Source of the DNA: Lingula anatina
Lineage: Eukaryota; Brachiopoda; Lingulata; Lingulida; Lingulidae
Assembly: GCF_001039355.2 (NCBI RefSeq)
Contig: NW_019774781.1
Coordinates: 278,615-308,398 of the forward strand
DNA: 29,784 nucleotides
Direction: 5' to 3'
Each line of letters opens with the position of its first letter. The first letter of the stretch is position 1. The position numbers were made by a program, and so were the translations under genes. Under the pieces are notes generated by a model, which was not told the origin of the DNA, did no database searches, and saw only the letters and a list, made by a program, of their open reading frames with translations. Shown one piece after another: positions 1-12,200 of this stretch.

Positions 1-2950
1 CGGATAAAGGTTACCCTAACAAACAGCTGAGCCAGAAATGTCAAAGAAAAAGAAATTATCCGAAATTGAACAGATAAACACCAAAGAGGATTTCTACCGT
101 CACGGCAATCGGGGCGCACTTGGTTTGTTTTTGACAGCATAGCTCAGCCTGCAAAGCATGCTGTCAAGGAGATTCTTCACCTTTCGGCTAAGGAAAAACC
201 TTACTACGATTAGATGGCATTAAGAATCACAAGTCCTCAGAGCCGCACGTCAAAGCGACGGCGCGAGTGCTGGCGGTTCCTGCTAATCAAAGTGTCTAGC
301 GGACTGCTTGCATCGGCTGCAGAAGGCAGAATCTGAACGTACAGAAGTTTTAATGAGAACATGTAAGTTTCAATTTTTTTCTACCTGTTCTTGTTTTCTG
401 CTTTAAAGTATTTTAACTTCTTTTTAATAAAATATAAAAGTGAAATTCTGATGACAATTGATTAACAAGCACTTTTTCTGGAAAGAGAAGAATTAGGAGT
501 CTTCCATTTTTTTTTTGTTTTTTTTTTTAATTTTTATGGTACTGTATGATATTTTATATTGAATTATATATTTGTCTTTTCTAGCAGGATGTAGTAACAG
601 ATTCTTTGGTTACTTCAAAGGAGAATGATGAAGATTAATTTGATGAAGTAGGTGAAATGGAGATGGAAGTAAACACAGTGTTTTTTATTTTTTGTCCTTC
701 AGAGACTGGTCTGAACCAGGCATTTCATTATGTTTAAAATAGTGACATTCCTTTTTATATACAGACACTTTATATTCTAATCACTATCTAATCAAAAATT
801 TAAAAAGCTTATTTCACAGACTGGCGTTGACGAGCTACTTTTATTTATGCTAAAAAACAAGCTCGAGTGTAGTGCTTGCAACAGGTCATTAATAAAAATT
901 AACTTGTTCTATGAAACAATCATTAACATTTCCAAAACGTTCAACAGTATTTCCAACCATCACAATGACCGCCGACCGTGGCTGATCCAGGGTTGTGATT
1001 GGTCAACAAACTCACAAGCAGGTCAAAGGTCAGTCACTTTTCCATTTTTGCTGCCTAAATTAAAAGGCCCCGGGCTGCGCAGAGTAAATTTGTCAATTAG
1101 TTCACGTCGTATTAAACTTACCTTTATCAACAAATATTTGCCTCTCAAAATGCAAGAATGGGAATCAAAATTTCCCACGGATGCCCGGACCACCCTCTTA
1201 ATAAGGTCGCGCGACAAGGTTATTTTCAGTTGCACGTACCCTGGATTACGCACGCTTGCTCCGCAAGGTGTCGCCTGCGGTGGGGGGGCAACACAGCCCA
1301 TATGGTTACTGTGGCGAAGGTGACAGGTACTTCCAAACATTTTTTCATAACTGTCATTTTTCCTCATTCTATTCACGAATTTGATATTTACGGCAATGGA
1401 AAATGTGGCACTGGCAAAAGTGAATCTACAATGTAGGTGCGTTGACAGGCCACACAGGTGTCCCCAATTAACCGCCGCCAGAGAAGAGACCCCAAGCATT
1501 AAACAACACAACCTGTAGGTATTGGAAATTTGGCGAAAGTTAAGCAACTGAGGCTTTATTAGATTTGGACAGAAATCGAGGGGAATGTCCAGTGACATGC
1601 CAAACCCCTAAGTTCAAGTCTTGGCCCTTGACACCAGTAACGCACCCCTTAGTCAAGAATCTGAACAGATCAATGTTGGGCAGGTATGCTCTATTTTCTA
1701 CAGGCGTTTGGTGATTTTATCAACTTGATTGTCAAGTGCCAGACCTTTTGTTCCCAGGTACCAGTAGCAAACTTTATCAGATAACAATCTGACACTAACC
1801 ATCCTGCACTAACAGCGCTGTAAACCCAGTTATCAATGGTGTCATCTTTACCTGTATCTTTACCGGTATTATGCCAGTGGTACGTTTGATACATTTGAGT
1901 AAGGAAATATGCTTAANATAGGATACACGTTCAAAAAAGCTGTCAATAAAGTTTACCCGGCGACTTCTGGTCGTTTTTCTATTTTTCCTCATAAATTGAC
2001 GGCCATATTGAAAAATGCTCAAGGTCTCGGAAATAGCAACCAAGCTAATTTTGCTTCTCTCGGCCTGAAGAATGCATTTCAGCAAAAAAAGTTTACAGGA
2101 AAGAACATTGCAGGGTTCGACTATTGGGCCTATGGGAGTGGCAACTCGACTAGAAGCCGAAAAGTTGATGGCACAGATACTATGGAAGGCTCAATTGAAA
2201 TTATTGAAACTAATTGAAATTGAAACTACTTGTTAGAATTTTTTTAGAAAGTTCCACTGTTTCTTTTGGTGTGTGATACACATGTTTATCAATTCAAAAG
2301 TAGCAACAGAAACGACGATGTGTGTTACGGCGCCATACCCGGTGGCGGTGCACAGAGATAAAGTAACAGATCTGGAAAGCATGACACTTCGCTTTTTATC
2401 CATTCTTACCTCTAAAAGTTGTTATCAAACCTCTCAATCTTAACCCTGCCTACTATCACCCTTCTACACCAAATTAGTTCTCAAGAAAGTGATTTCTACG
2501 ACAGGAAGCCGGCAGGAAAATGCAATCATGACCGAGTTCAGCGCCATCAGTCTGCATGTCGTCTGCATCACACATCCGGGCACTTGGGAAGCTCCTTGAT
2601 TTGATTGGCTGAGAGTATGGCCGTTTTTTTATGGGGGGGGGGGATTTAGACCAATGGTTCTAAAAATATTACACAATTTCAGAGATTTATCTTTAGTTTA
2701 AATATCAATGTGTTTTTCAGACAGATCTGTCAGTGGCTGACAGGTAACGTCTGCTAAAGCAACAAAGGCAAGCCAAAGCATTATCTCTGCAAAAGCATTT
2801 CATCAATGCTCGAGAATGGCAAAATTAATTTCGTGGGAGCAATTGCGGTAGCTGCGAACGTTTTTCTCCTCCGTATTGTAGTATCGCTGCCAACGTGAGA
2901 AGTTATTTCTATGGGCGTTAGGACAAAATAATGTTGTAACATTTTCATTT
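1..2950. other. Intergenic DNA with degenerate coding-like stretches; no supported gene
   Basis: No gene is supported here. The first 660 bases contain lysine- and acid-rich reading frames (an open stretch from the ATG at 38, and an acidic stretch at 590-670) that are broken by stops and frame changes. They could be remains of a gene or a mobile element, but I do not recognise a family. Between 847 and 2217 open frames exist on both strands at the same place, without splice or family signals, so they look like chance. Position 1917 is an N. A G run lies at 2633-2643. Confidence 0.5.
1020..1032 (+). promoter_or_regulatory. Perfect DR1 nuclear-receptor half-site repeat
   Basis: AGGTCA is repeated directly with a single A between the copies. 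This is the consensus bound by DR1-type receptors such as RXR heterodimers, HNF4 and COUP-TF. An inverted CCAAT box lies about 20 bases upstream. No gene start is visible nearby, so function is uncertain and a chance match is possible. Confidence 0.3.
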
Positions 2951-3180
2951 CAGTGGCAAATTTAGGGGTCCTGACCACCCCCCTTTTGATATCTGGTTCC
3001 CTCTTGAAATTAGAATTTTGACTAGCTGAATCATAATTCTAAACCGTACCAAAAGGCGCCGGTCGCCCTCTAAAATACCAAATTTTAAGAGGCCCTTCAG
3101 CTGGGGGAGGGGGGAGTGCGGGGTCGGCTTAATTGGCATCCGTGGATCCCCCTTCAAATAATCATGGATCCGCCCCTGTA
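2951..3180 (+). mobile_element. Short dispersed repeat, copy 1 (MITE-like)
   Basis: The element starts CAGTGGCAAATTTAGGGG and ends with GGATCCGCCCCTG, so its two ends are imperfect inverted repeats of the type CAG-T/G-GGCGGAT. Its interior shares the blocks TAAACCGTACCAAA, TCGCCCT, AAATACCAAA and CCCTTCAGC with the sequence starting at 3357, in the same order and orientation. It has no coding capacity. I infer a non-autonomous DNA element; the superfamily cannot be named from the sequence alone. Confidence 0.6.
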
Positions 3181-3356
3181 GGGGCCTATTATATGTTCGG
3201 TATAGACCTATTGGCAAAATTTTTATCATTCTATGAAAAAAAAATTGGCACCTAAAACTAAGGCTTTAATTATTTGAATTTTCATCGTTTTTTTTTTTTT
3301 TAAGGCTATTCCCTTTATATTGGACGGCGTCCTTCCTGTGCCTCATACGTAGTATG

Positions 3357-3640
3357 CAGTGGCGGATTTAGAGGGGGAGACAGGGGGGTCCTGACCCCCT
3401 CCCTTCGGTTTCTGAAAAAAACCACAGTTATATTCTCCTCTTGGACTTAAAAATATTGGACAATATGATTTATAGTACTAAACCGTACCAAATGGCACCG
3501 TTCGCCCTGTTAAATACCAAAAATTTTCGGGACCCTTCAGCGGGCCCCGAACCCCACGCCAACCGGGGGCGGGGGGGGGGGGGCAGAGGGAGTCGGCTTC
3601 GTATAGGCGTAACCCGGTCCTCAGTTTCGTCACATTGGTA
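3357..3640 (+). mobile_element. Short dispersed repeat, copy 2 (MITE-like)
   Basis: A second, diverged copy of the 2951-3180 element, in direct orientation and about 180 bases downstream. It begins CAGTGGCGGATTTAGAGGGG and retains the GGGGTCCTGACC block and the TAAACCGTACCAAA block. A run of 13 or more G bases at about 3570 has expanded inside it. Its right end is not sharply defined; a GCGCCCCTC motif near 3691 could be the true end. Confidence 0.55.
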
Positions 3641-4026
3641 AGGCCATATTGATGAAATGAGTTTGAAATTTTGATGGGGACAATTTGGTGCGCCCCTCTC
3701 TGTTAACTTGAAAAGAAATCAACCGTTCTTGCCAGAGCTGCTGAATTTCTGCACCAGAGCAGATTGCCGTCGTTTGCTGAAGGGAGAACTCATGTCACTG
3801 GGGACATTGGTCACGTTGTCGCACACTTATTTTCTTGCTTTTCGATTTATTTCTTTCCCTACCACCAAGTACATGTATAAAAGGAGGCGAAAAGACATGT
3901 TTTAGGGAACGGTGTAGTATTATGTTACCTGAGTAGAAGCAGGATAATCATATTGTCAATTCGCGCTGCTATACAAAACAAGGATTCATGATAATTCACC
4001 GCATAAATCATAATGGATATATAAAT

Positions 4027-4082
4027 AATACAATCCGAGCTTTGGACCCCTGGGCCCCTGGGCCGAAAGCTCGGATTGTATT
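4027..4082. repeat. Perfect 17-bp inverted repeat (hairpin)
   Basis: The arm AATACAATCCGAGCTTT (4027-4043) is followed by its exact reverse complement (4066-4082). A 22-base GC-rich loop, itself containing the palindrome GGGCCC, separates them. Without any mismatch this is unlikely to be chance. It could be a miniature fold-back element or an RNA hairpin. Confidence 0.85.
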
Positions 4083-4398
4083 TTACAACTTAAATGTGGA
4101 TCTTCAAAGATGCACAAATACATATACTTCTATATATAAAACAAGGAAAACGAGTGCGTTAAAATTTGTAACCGAATGGTGACAGACAGTGTTTGTGTTT
4201 TAAAAAATAAAAGTAATTTAAGAAACATCAATACTTGTGTGCAGAAACAGTAAAGATTTAGGCAGTGATATGCGTTTCTAAAATAGCATGTTTTGTTGTG
4301 TTTCGCGTGGAAAAAATGGTTCAATCCTTAAAAAAGAACACAACACACAAAAACGAACTCCACATTTTTCTAAGGATTTTATGACTGTATGATATCTG

Positions 4399-4407
<9 letters not shown>

Positions 4408-4436
<29 letters not shown>
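4408..4436. repeat. (GA)n microsatellite
   Basis: About 14 uninterrupted AG units. Confidence 0.95.
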
Positions 4437-4440
<4 letters not shown>

Positions 4441-5170
4441 GATGAACATTCAAAGGTGGACCCAGGGGCGGGCACGCTCCCCTCTCACTTCAGAGAGGCC
4501 CCATCTTTTCTTTGCAAAAAGTGAACAGAAATTGAATGACGAGCGGAATGTGACATATTCATTTTTTTTATTATACCAAATAATTGTAAATTGCACTCGT
4601 CTACGGCATATCAACTTTCAGATGATCCAAAGAAAATCATAGATCCACCAGAGAAATCATCTAATGCTCATTAAAAACATTAACAACAAGCACAAAGAGT
4701 TAATGGACACGGGCACGCTTTATTGTCCAGTAATACACTGCACTGTCCGCCCAACCATTCCACATGGGGAGGAAGAGTCGTCAACGAAGAGTGCACAAAT
4801 TGATGGGCGAGCCTAACAGACCCTTCAGTAGTACATACCACGGGATCTGCCACCGTGTAGGCGGCCATCCTGTGAGATACTACTCCCTTAGACATAGACA
4901 ATTAGATATGGTCACAGGCAAACGGTGGGTAAGGAACGAAATAGATACACCATCAAAAGAAGTTCAAAGCTACAATGAATGTGTGTCTTATTGCTATGCA
5001 TGTCTTGATAGACGCAGTCTGAATGGCTTACCCATTGAAATTCTACAAATTATGTGTTGTGTAGAGTAATTACAAGTGAACGTTGGAATTAAAATCTAAA
5101 AAATGAATTTACAGATTGTTCTGTATATTACAAAGTGTGTAACAGACCCAGAGACCGGCCGGTCAAAAGA

Positions 5171-5176
5171 TTTATT
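5171..5176 (-). terminator. Polyadenylation signal of ELC body b
   Basis: AATAAA on the minus strand, about 370 bases after the body b stop codon at 5545. It is the first canonical signal I found downstream of that stop and implies a 3' UTR that contains the nested inverted repeat at 5325-5420. Confidence 0.6.
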
Positions 5177-5324
5177 TTTAAAGAAACAATTGCAAGACGC
5201 AATTAACTATGTTGTTACAAATGAATAGAAAACTAAAAAGCTTGTGAGTACATCGTTGTTAACACCACTTCAGTTCGCCAATGGTTCATCCGAGTTCCTT
5301 GGAGGATTACACGTATACTTTTGT

Positions 5325-5420
5325 TGACGTCACTTCCGCCCATAAACGTCACCCAACAGATGTGACGTCAATGGCTGGCGTCACATCCGCTTGGTCAAAA
5401 TGGGTGCGGAAGTGACGTCA
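5325..5420. repeat. Nested inverted repeat built of TGACGTCA palindromes
   Basis: The outer arms TGACGTCACTTCCGC (5325-5339) and its exact complement (5406-5420) enclose inner arms GATGTGACG (5359-5367) and CGTCACATC (5379-5387). Three perfect CRE palindromes (TGACGTCA) start at 5325, 5363 and 5413. The block sits about 125 bases after the stop codon of ELC body b, so it should lie in that transcript's 3' UTR and could fold into a branched hairpin. In DNA it could instead be a CREB/ATF-binding enhancer or a fold-back element. Confidence 0.75.
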
Positions 5421-5544
5421 GCTTGGACAGGGCTTCGTTCGTTCAGTCAGTCTCCTTATGAGATAATTAAAAAGTTCACAGCTGAGCAGAGAGATTGCAG
5501 ATAGTATTTGCAGCTGATTTGTGAAGTTAAAATCCTCGGATCGC

Positions 5545-5585
5545 CTATTTCTGATCTGGACCCTTCATCACTCTCTTGATAAAAT
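5545..5585 (-). CDS. ELC exon 6b (terminal)
   Basis: Encodes [13 protein letters not shown] then TAG. The acceptor has a strong polypyrimidine tract and CAG. It is four codons longer than its counterpart 6a. Confidence 0.9.
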
Positions 5586-8500
5586 CTGTAAAAAAAAGGA
5601 GTAATAAAGATATAAAGTTTCTGCACCACTGATCTGAATATAACGATTTGTCCGGTGTATGAATTTAAAGTACATACAGACGTGGGGTAACATAGAAAGT
5701 TTAATTAGGATCTTATTTTTGGGGAGTAAAAATATTAAAATATTTGTAATAAACTTCTCTTAAAGAAAAATATTTTAAACTTGTTTGTCATTAATTCCGA
5801 TTTCCAATTTTCTACATCTTTTCCACAAACAGACAACGCTGATGAAAAGAACCTCATTGGTAATTAGCTATGTGGGTGAATTTTACCTTCGTATTTCACA
5901 TTTCCGTCTAAATCTTCCTCAATTCCGGTAAATTTTACGATAAGGTCCACGTCGTCATCTGAAAGGCGTTCACCTGCACAGAAAAAAGTGGAGGAACATC
6001 AGTTTACTTTATCAAGAAAAATACAGGGTTAGACATTAAAAGATTTCAGATGAATAATGCAATAAAGCGGGTTTCGCTATTCCATGCTTACGGCCATTTA
6101 ACCCCACCCACCCAATTACCCCCTGCATACGGATATATGTACATGCATATGTAAATATTACATGAAAAGTATCCATGGGTCGGGGCTTGTCCCCTTTAAT
6201 TTAGCTGAACGTTATTCCATCTTTCCTGTCCCATCCAATAGATTCCAAATATGTTCAAGGTACGTTGCTTAAGCCTATGTCCCAACTACGTTTTGGACGC
6301 ACGGTTTTTTGGGTCCCTTGCGTCCGGTTAGGACGTAGCTAGATCGCAAGGAAGGAATCAAGCGGCTGTTGATCATGTACAAAAGATTCTACGTGCTGTT
6401 TGCGTCCTCCAAAAGTCGAACGATGGACGTGCTCCTCACGCACGAACTCCCACGTTTTCCCCATATTTGGCCGTAGAGCACATGTAGCAGTCTGTGCGTT
6501 CGGTTGGGACCTAGGCTTTACATATAGACAAGTAGACGCACGCACACACACGCTCACTCACACATACACACAAAGAAAAGACAAGAAATAACCCATTTGA
6601 AATTTCCGATTATAAAACTATTTTTACTTCTCTCACAGAACATATCTTCAACGATAATACCTCCAAGGCTGCACAATACCAAAACGATATACCCCCCACC
6701 CCACCCCTAGCTTTACCCAGAGTACTCACCTAAAGCTGTTAATACATGCCTAACCTCTGCCGCTGAGATGAGTCCCTGACCCTCCCTGTCGAAGGTTTTG
6801 AATGCCTCCATAAAGTCTGCGAAAGTTCCACTGTCTTTGATCTGGGCTGCTGCCTGGTAGATTGGAAGCAACTCCTCGAACTTGTATTGTTTCTCACCTG
6901 GATATATAAAAAAGCAAAAATAGTAGGAACAGTATCTCCGATGTAAACTAAGAGAAGCCTGCTAAACAAATTATGCATGCTCGTTATGAATTTGTTCAAT
7001 TCTGAAACTGAGAACAGTTTACTATTCTAATTTGAAATGAACCCCAATTTTTTTTCACTGAAATTACCACTAAAATCTACTTTCAGTTATCATTCATCGC
7101 ATAGGAATGAAAACGTGGTAGAAGTCATTCGTAATTTTTATTCATAAACTTTTATTCATTTACTTTATTATTATTATTATTATTATTATTAAATTGAAAC
7201 GACAATAACACTATAACACAATGAACACATGCATAATTTTCTAAATGCATAAGTATATAAAGACACATAACACAGCTATAATTGTGTTACAATGACGTCA
7301 TGATTACGTCATGCAATTGTTGTGATGTATGGCCACCTTCAGTGACGTCACCATGTCAGCCAGATGGACTTACCCATTTTCTTTGTGCCGCCATTCTTCG
7401 CTACTGTCTCGTTTGTTGGGTTGATGCCGCAACACCTGAGGAACTCGCCAACTTTGAAAGCATCTACCAAGCCGTCACGACCATCCCAGAAGTCAAAGAG
7501 ATCGAACACCTCCTTGATATCTGAAAGAACACGTGGAGAGAGTGTGATCAAAACGTGACAAAAAACAAGATGTCTGAAAAGACACGTGGTTACCACGTGA
7601 TGGATTTGTGAGTTTTGAGTGTATTCAGTTTTGGTGCTGAATCGACACCTGATAGGTGCACCACTTGCGCACGTTCTGGAAAGTGCGAACACATTTTTAT
7701 CTTAAAAGGAGCATTATTTTACCTTTTCCAAATTTGAAATGTGCCTTTACAGATTTCGTTGTATACATGTACATATATACCTACCACCATATGCATGCCT
7801 TTGCAAACATAAGTGTATGTAAACACATAAATGGAGATATGTATACAGTCTGAGCAATTCACCGGTATAGTGCAAAAAATACATCAATATTCCGTATTTT
7901 TATAATACTTTATTAACATCAAGGCTAAGCCAAGCAACTTACACGATATACATATTGAACTTAAATGACGACTATACAAAACACAGAATGCTCTGACGTA
8001 GAGATTCAACTATCAATTCTTCATTGAAGAGAAATTAGTGACAATCTTAAATATTCTTTACAACTGTTTAAGTGAATAAAGCAATAAACGCATTTTTAAA
8101 GTCTCATTCTCTAGGTTGGATGACTGTTTGTTTTCTCATTAGTAAAGCGCTATCTATGCATCGTAATAAGTCAATTTTTTGATTATATGGTCTTCAACTA
8201 TTTAAGTATTTGAGCATGCATTTGGATACGTCCATCGGGAATGCGCAACTTGACTTGTTGAACAAATCTTGGTCCATTTGGTTTGAATGTTAGTCATTTC
8301 ATGGAATCTCTGTGTTTTTAAAACCATAACTTCATTCCTTTGTCACTGTTTCAATACTTTCTTGATGAAATCTGGAAAGAAACAAATGCATCTACTTAAA
8401 ACACATCAGACAGGCACGGAATAACTCCTTTAGTTTCCAATAACTCCTGTAGTTCTAAGAATCATTCTTATAACTTAACACAGCTGATGAAATTCTTCTC

Positions 8501-9203
8501 CTTTAGTTCTGCAATGTATAGTTAAGAACACGATCTTTACGAGAAAATGTAATCTACATTAGAGGTGGGGAATACACACGCACATGTTAAAAAAAAGAAC
8601 AATAGTGCTTTGTGTATGCATTTGTGACATGCAATAGCTTAATCTGTCTCAATCAAACCGATTACCGTACATTGCCAGGTCCAGGGTTTTGCAAAGGGGG
8701 GAGGGGGGGGGCACAAGGACAAAATGCCTTGTGAGGAGACTTTTCCATAGTATGTAGGGCACAAGGGTTGAGAAATTGGCTGCTTCTGTCTTGTCTCGCT
8801 TGTTATACTATTGTAAGTGGGCGAAGTGAAGGGTGAAAGTGGGTGATACGTGGATGCTAAGGGAGGGCCATGTGCCCCCTGAGCCCCCCCCTTCCAGCCC
8901 CTGGATCCGCCATTAATGAAATTCAACAGTGCTCTCGGTACCTTCATATTTTATGTTCCCGTCTAAATCTTCCTGAATATCCGTCATCTTCAGAATTGTG
9001 TCCACTTCTTCATCGGACAATCGCTCTCCTGAAATCATATGTTATACGAGTTTAGCAACGTTATACAATGGAGCAGAAAGAATTAAACTCTGCTTGATTT
9101 CTTTCACAGTATCATGACGTCACCTAACCCAGGAAAGGCATTACTGTCAAGCATCTTTTTAATTAAGGTAGTCTTCACCTTTGCCAAAGCGTGTTATTCA
9201 TAA

Positions 9204-9253
<50 letters not shown>

Positions 9254-12200
9254 AACGTCAAATGATATCTTGTTGAGTTTTGCCTTTTCTAAATCATTAT
9301 TTTACCAAATTCTTAAATGTCGCTTTCTTTCTTTCTTTCTGTTTCATTTCTTTAAATTTTGTAACCTCGTGACTTCATCACTCTCTTACCGACTGCTGTC
9401 AGCACGTGACGTAACTCTGCCGATGAAATATATCCTTGACCTTCCCGATCAAATGTCTTGAAAGCTTCCATGAAGTCCGCAAAGGTCCCCGAATCTTTGA
9501 TATTGCTGACTGATTGATATATGGGGATGATTTCTTCTAGTTTGAGTTGTTTTTCGCCTAGAAAAGAGAAATAAAATCTCCTCGTCATCTTTTTATACTC
9601 GGGGGAAAAAGTGAGATTAAAACATGCATTTTAATTGAAGGAATTACAGGAAAACGTGAAAACTAAAATCTTTTAATATAGACAAAGCCATCGCAAATAC
9701 AAACGTTTATCAATATATGACAGGTACGTTTTATCTGATCGTTTGTGTAGCTTATCAGGGATATGGAACACAATTCATTGATAAAGTGGTAGGTAATAAG
9801 ACGATACAAAACGGAAAATCGTGAAATTGGCTATGCCTTTAACACCCACTGAAACATACCCATTTTCTTGGTCCCTCCGTTCTTGAGGACTACCTCATGT
9901 GTCGGGTTCAGTCCCACACATCTGAGGAAATCCCCTACAATGGCGGCATCCACCAACCCGTCCCTTCCGTCCCAGAAATCGAACAGATCGAACACCTCCT
10001 TGACATCTGAAATGTGTTAGGTGAGAATGTGAGAATGTGAGACGTTGTGGTGTGTTTTTACATTCGGGATAACTCGGCAAATTTCGTGACTATCGCGGAG
10101 GTTAAGAATCACCGAGTTTGGCCGAATGACATTCCGCATGCTGAGAATGTGTTTGGTGCGTTCTTGGAACATTTCAGATTCTGCATTGTGTTAGTTGTAA
10201 AAACTGATTTTAGACGCTTACTATGAGAACAATTTTACAGTGACCGTCATAACTAAAAATTTTTACAAGAAAAAATAAACACAAGCAAAAAAACACACAA
10301 TGTAGTATCAATGAAAGTATGGCAAATAATCTGTTATGAAATAGTCTAACCTTGGTATGCTGACCACTGGGAAAATTTGCTACTGAAAATGACTAATACA
10401 AAGTCTCGCTTCCGATGCCAATGCTTGTCTTCAAGAGATATTTCTGCTGATTGCGAGGCATCGTAAGGAAAGACAAGAATAGCATAACACAAACAGACTC
10501 TGTAAGATTATTCCCCAAAGAAAACCTTTGCATATGTCAAATGGGCTCACCTCGTACAACCCACTGCCGATAGTAATACTTGCCTAAGCAAGGAAAAATA
10601 CCAAGTTCCGTCCTACAGAAGTTGGGGTAATTATCTGCCCCTCTCTATCAAGTTTCACCACAGGCGGTGGTTATGTTCAACGCTAGGTACAACCGTAACT
10701 TGAAACCAACGGCAACTCACTGTAAAGGCGTACCCGCGGGTAGCCATACGTTTCAGTTATATCTAGTTTTATCAATTGAGTATTTTTCAATGATAACAGA
10801 GGGCCTGCGATACACTCTGTACGTAGGTTTTTTACCTATTTTTATGCTGATACATTTTTTTCTCTAAAATCACCTGTGGCTGTTACACGTACATTCTTAG
10901 TGTGCTTACAAAATTGTGTGGCCTCTTGTCTTTCTTTGTCTTGTATTCGTTTGATAAAAGTCTAGTAGTTCCAGATCCCGGTCTCACAAAAAAATTTAGG
11001 TCGGGTTCCCCGGCTAAGAACTAAGAAGGCTAAAAACTAAGTCAATTGCCAAAGAGAAATTCTACACATCACAGTCTGGAGTCTGGATTGAGAATCCCTC
11101 TATTGCCTACTGTTTTCCTGAAAGCGTTAACCAGCAGGTGTAAAGGGGAAACCCGATACCGCATCCTGCTCAAGGTTCACCTGTGAGCATTTATAGTCCT
11201 TAGGGCGCCAAGAGGATGGGCTTCACCTTTAACCTTCAATTTATCACCTTGAGTATTTTTCATCACAAAAGCTTGACGATTGGAATAGTTCACTCACACA
11301 CACACACAAACACACACAATGTCTTTGGTATCAAAATTCAACTTCTTATTACAATTGTGTTTAAAGGTACGTTTTAGCAGAAGTCTTGTTCTTGAAAACA
11401 CTGATAGAAATTGCCTGCTTATATTTGCAGTACACCTGTAAGCCAGCCTCGCTGCCTTATTTGGGAACGACATAATAGATTCGGAGGTGGGTGTGGAGAT
11501 TGAAAGGGAGATTATTGGGAGAGGATTTCTGGTTTCGGGACATCATTACGCTTCCATAAGATCTCAGGTCATCGCCATAAAAATAAACCCTAACGTGGGG
11601 TAAAGCGTCGAATTAGTTTCGTTCCGTATTCCTTGTTTTATTAATATATACAAGCATGAAATGAGAATTAGTGAAAGATCATTTTATGTTGCTGGCCACG
11701 GAAACGATTCCTCTTTAAGAGAATTGCCCTATTTTTATACCCACTTTCTTTCTTAGATAGGCATTTGCTGCAAGTACCTCTACTTAGCCTTTCAACTACT
11801 CGAGGCATTTTAACATTTAAGACACTCAGATAAGTATTCAATTAAGGTCGTGTTACTTTATATCTATGTGTTTATCATCTACACACCGAATGCTTCAGTT
11901 GGAAAGTGGTAAGGGAGCCTTATCTCAAGTGCGCATGTCCGGCCTGGCGGCACACGATCAAAAAAAAATTCAAAACCAAATCGAAATATTGATAAACTAC
12001 TACTAGTATTTATAAAACTGGGAGTGAAAATGACCAAACAGAGCAAGACCATCAGGTTTCGTAAATGATCCATTTGCTTCTCACATTTCATATGCGTGTG
12101 CGTACGCGTGAGAAAGTGATGATGTCGGTAAAATTGGCCAAGAGTCAAGTTTTTGTGAAATACTTCTAGCACATTACACTGATTTTTTACTTGTAATATA

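Larger units (their letters stand above)
3641..5170. other. Gene-poor stretch
   Basis: No supported gene. It holds the hairpin at 4027-4082 and the GA microsatellite at 4408-4436. A region at 4680-5069 is open on both strands but matches no family I recognise. This stretch lies beyond the last polyadenylation signal of the ELC locus. Confidence 0.5.

Noticed and set aside
1-670. Degraded lysine-rich then acidic coding-like stretch
   Set aside because: Broken by several stops and frame changes and not assignable to a family, so I did not call a pseudogene.
847-1598. Long overlapping open frames (158 and 191 codons) on opposite strands
   Set aside because: They overlap each other, have no recognisable domain, no splice or family signal and mixed composition; most likely chance or decayed repeat sequence.
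4680-5069. Open frames of 73 and 101 codons on opposite strands
   Set aside because: Only one could be real and neither resembles a known protein; no promoter or splice support.
7348-7692. Single-exon reading of ELC exon 3b with an N-terminal extension
   Set aside because: A strong acceptor (TTCTTTCAG) lies at the homologous exon border, so the upstream part is read as intron; kept only as a finding.
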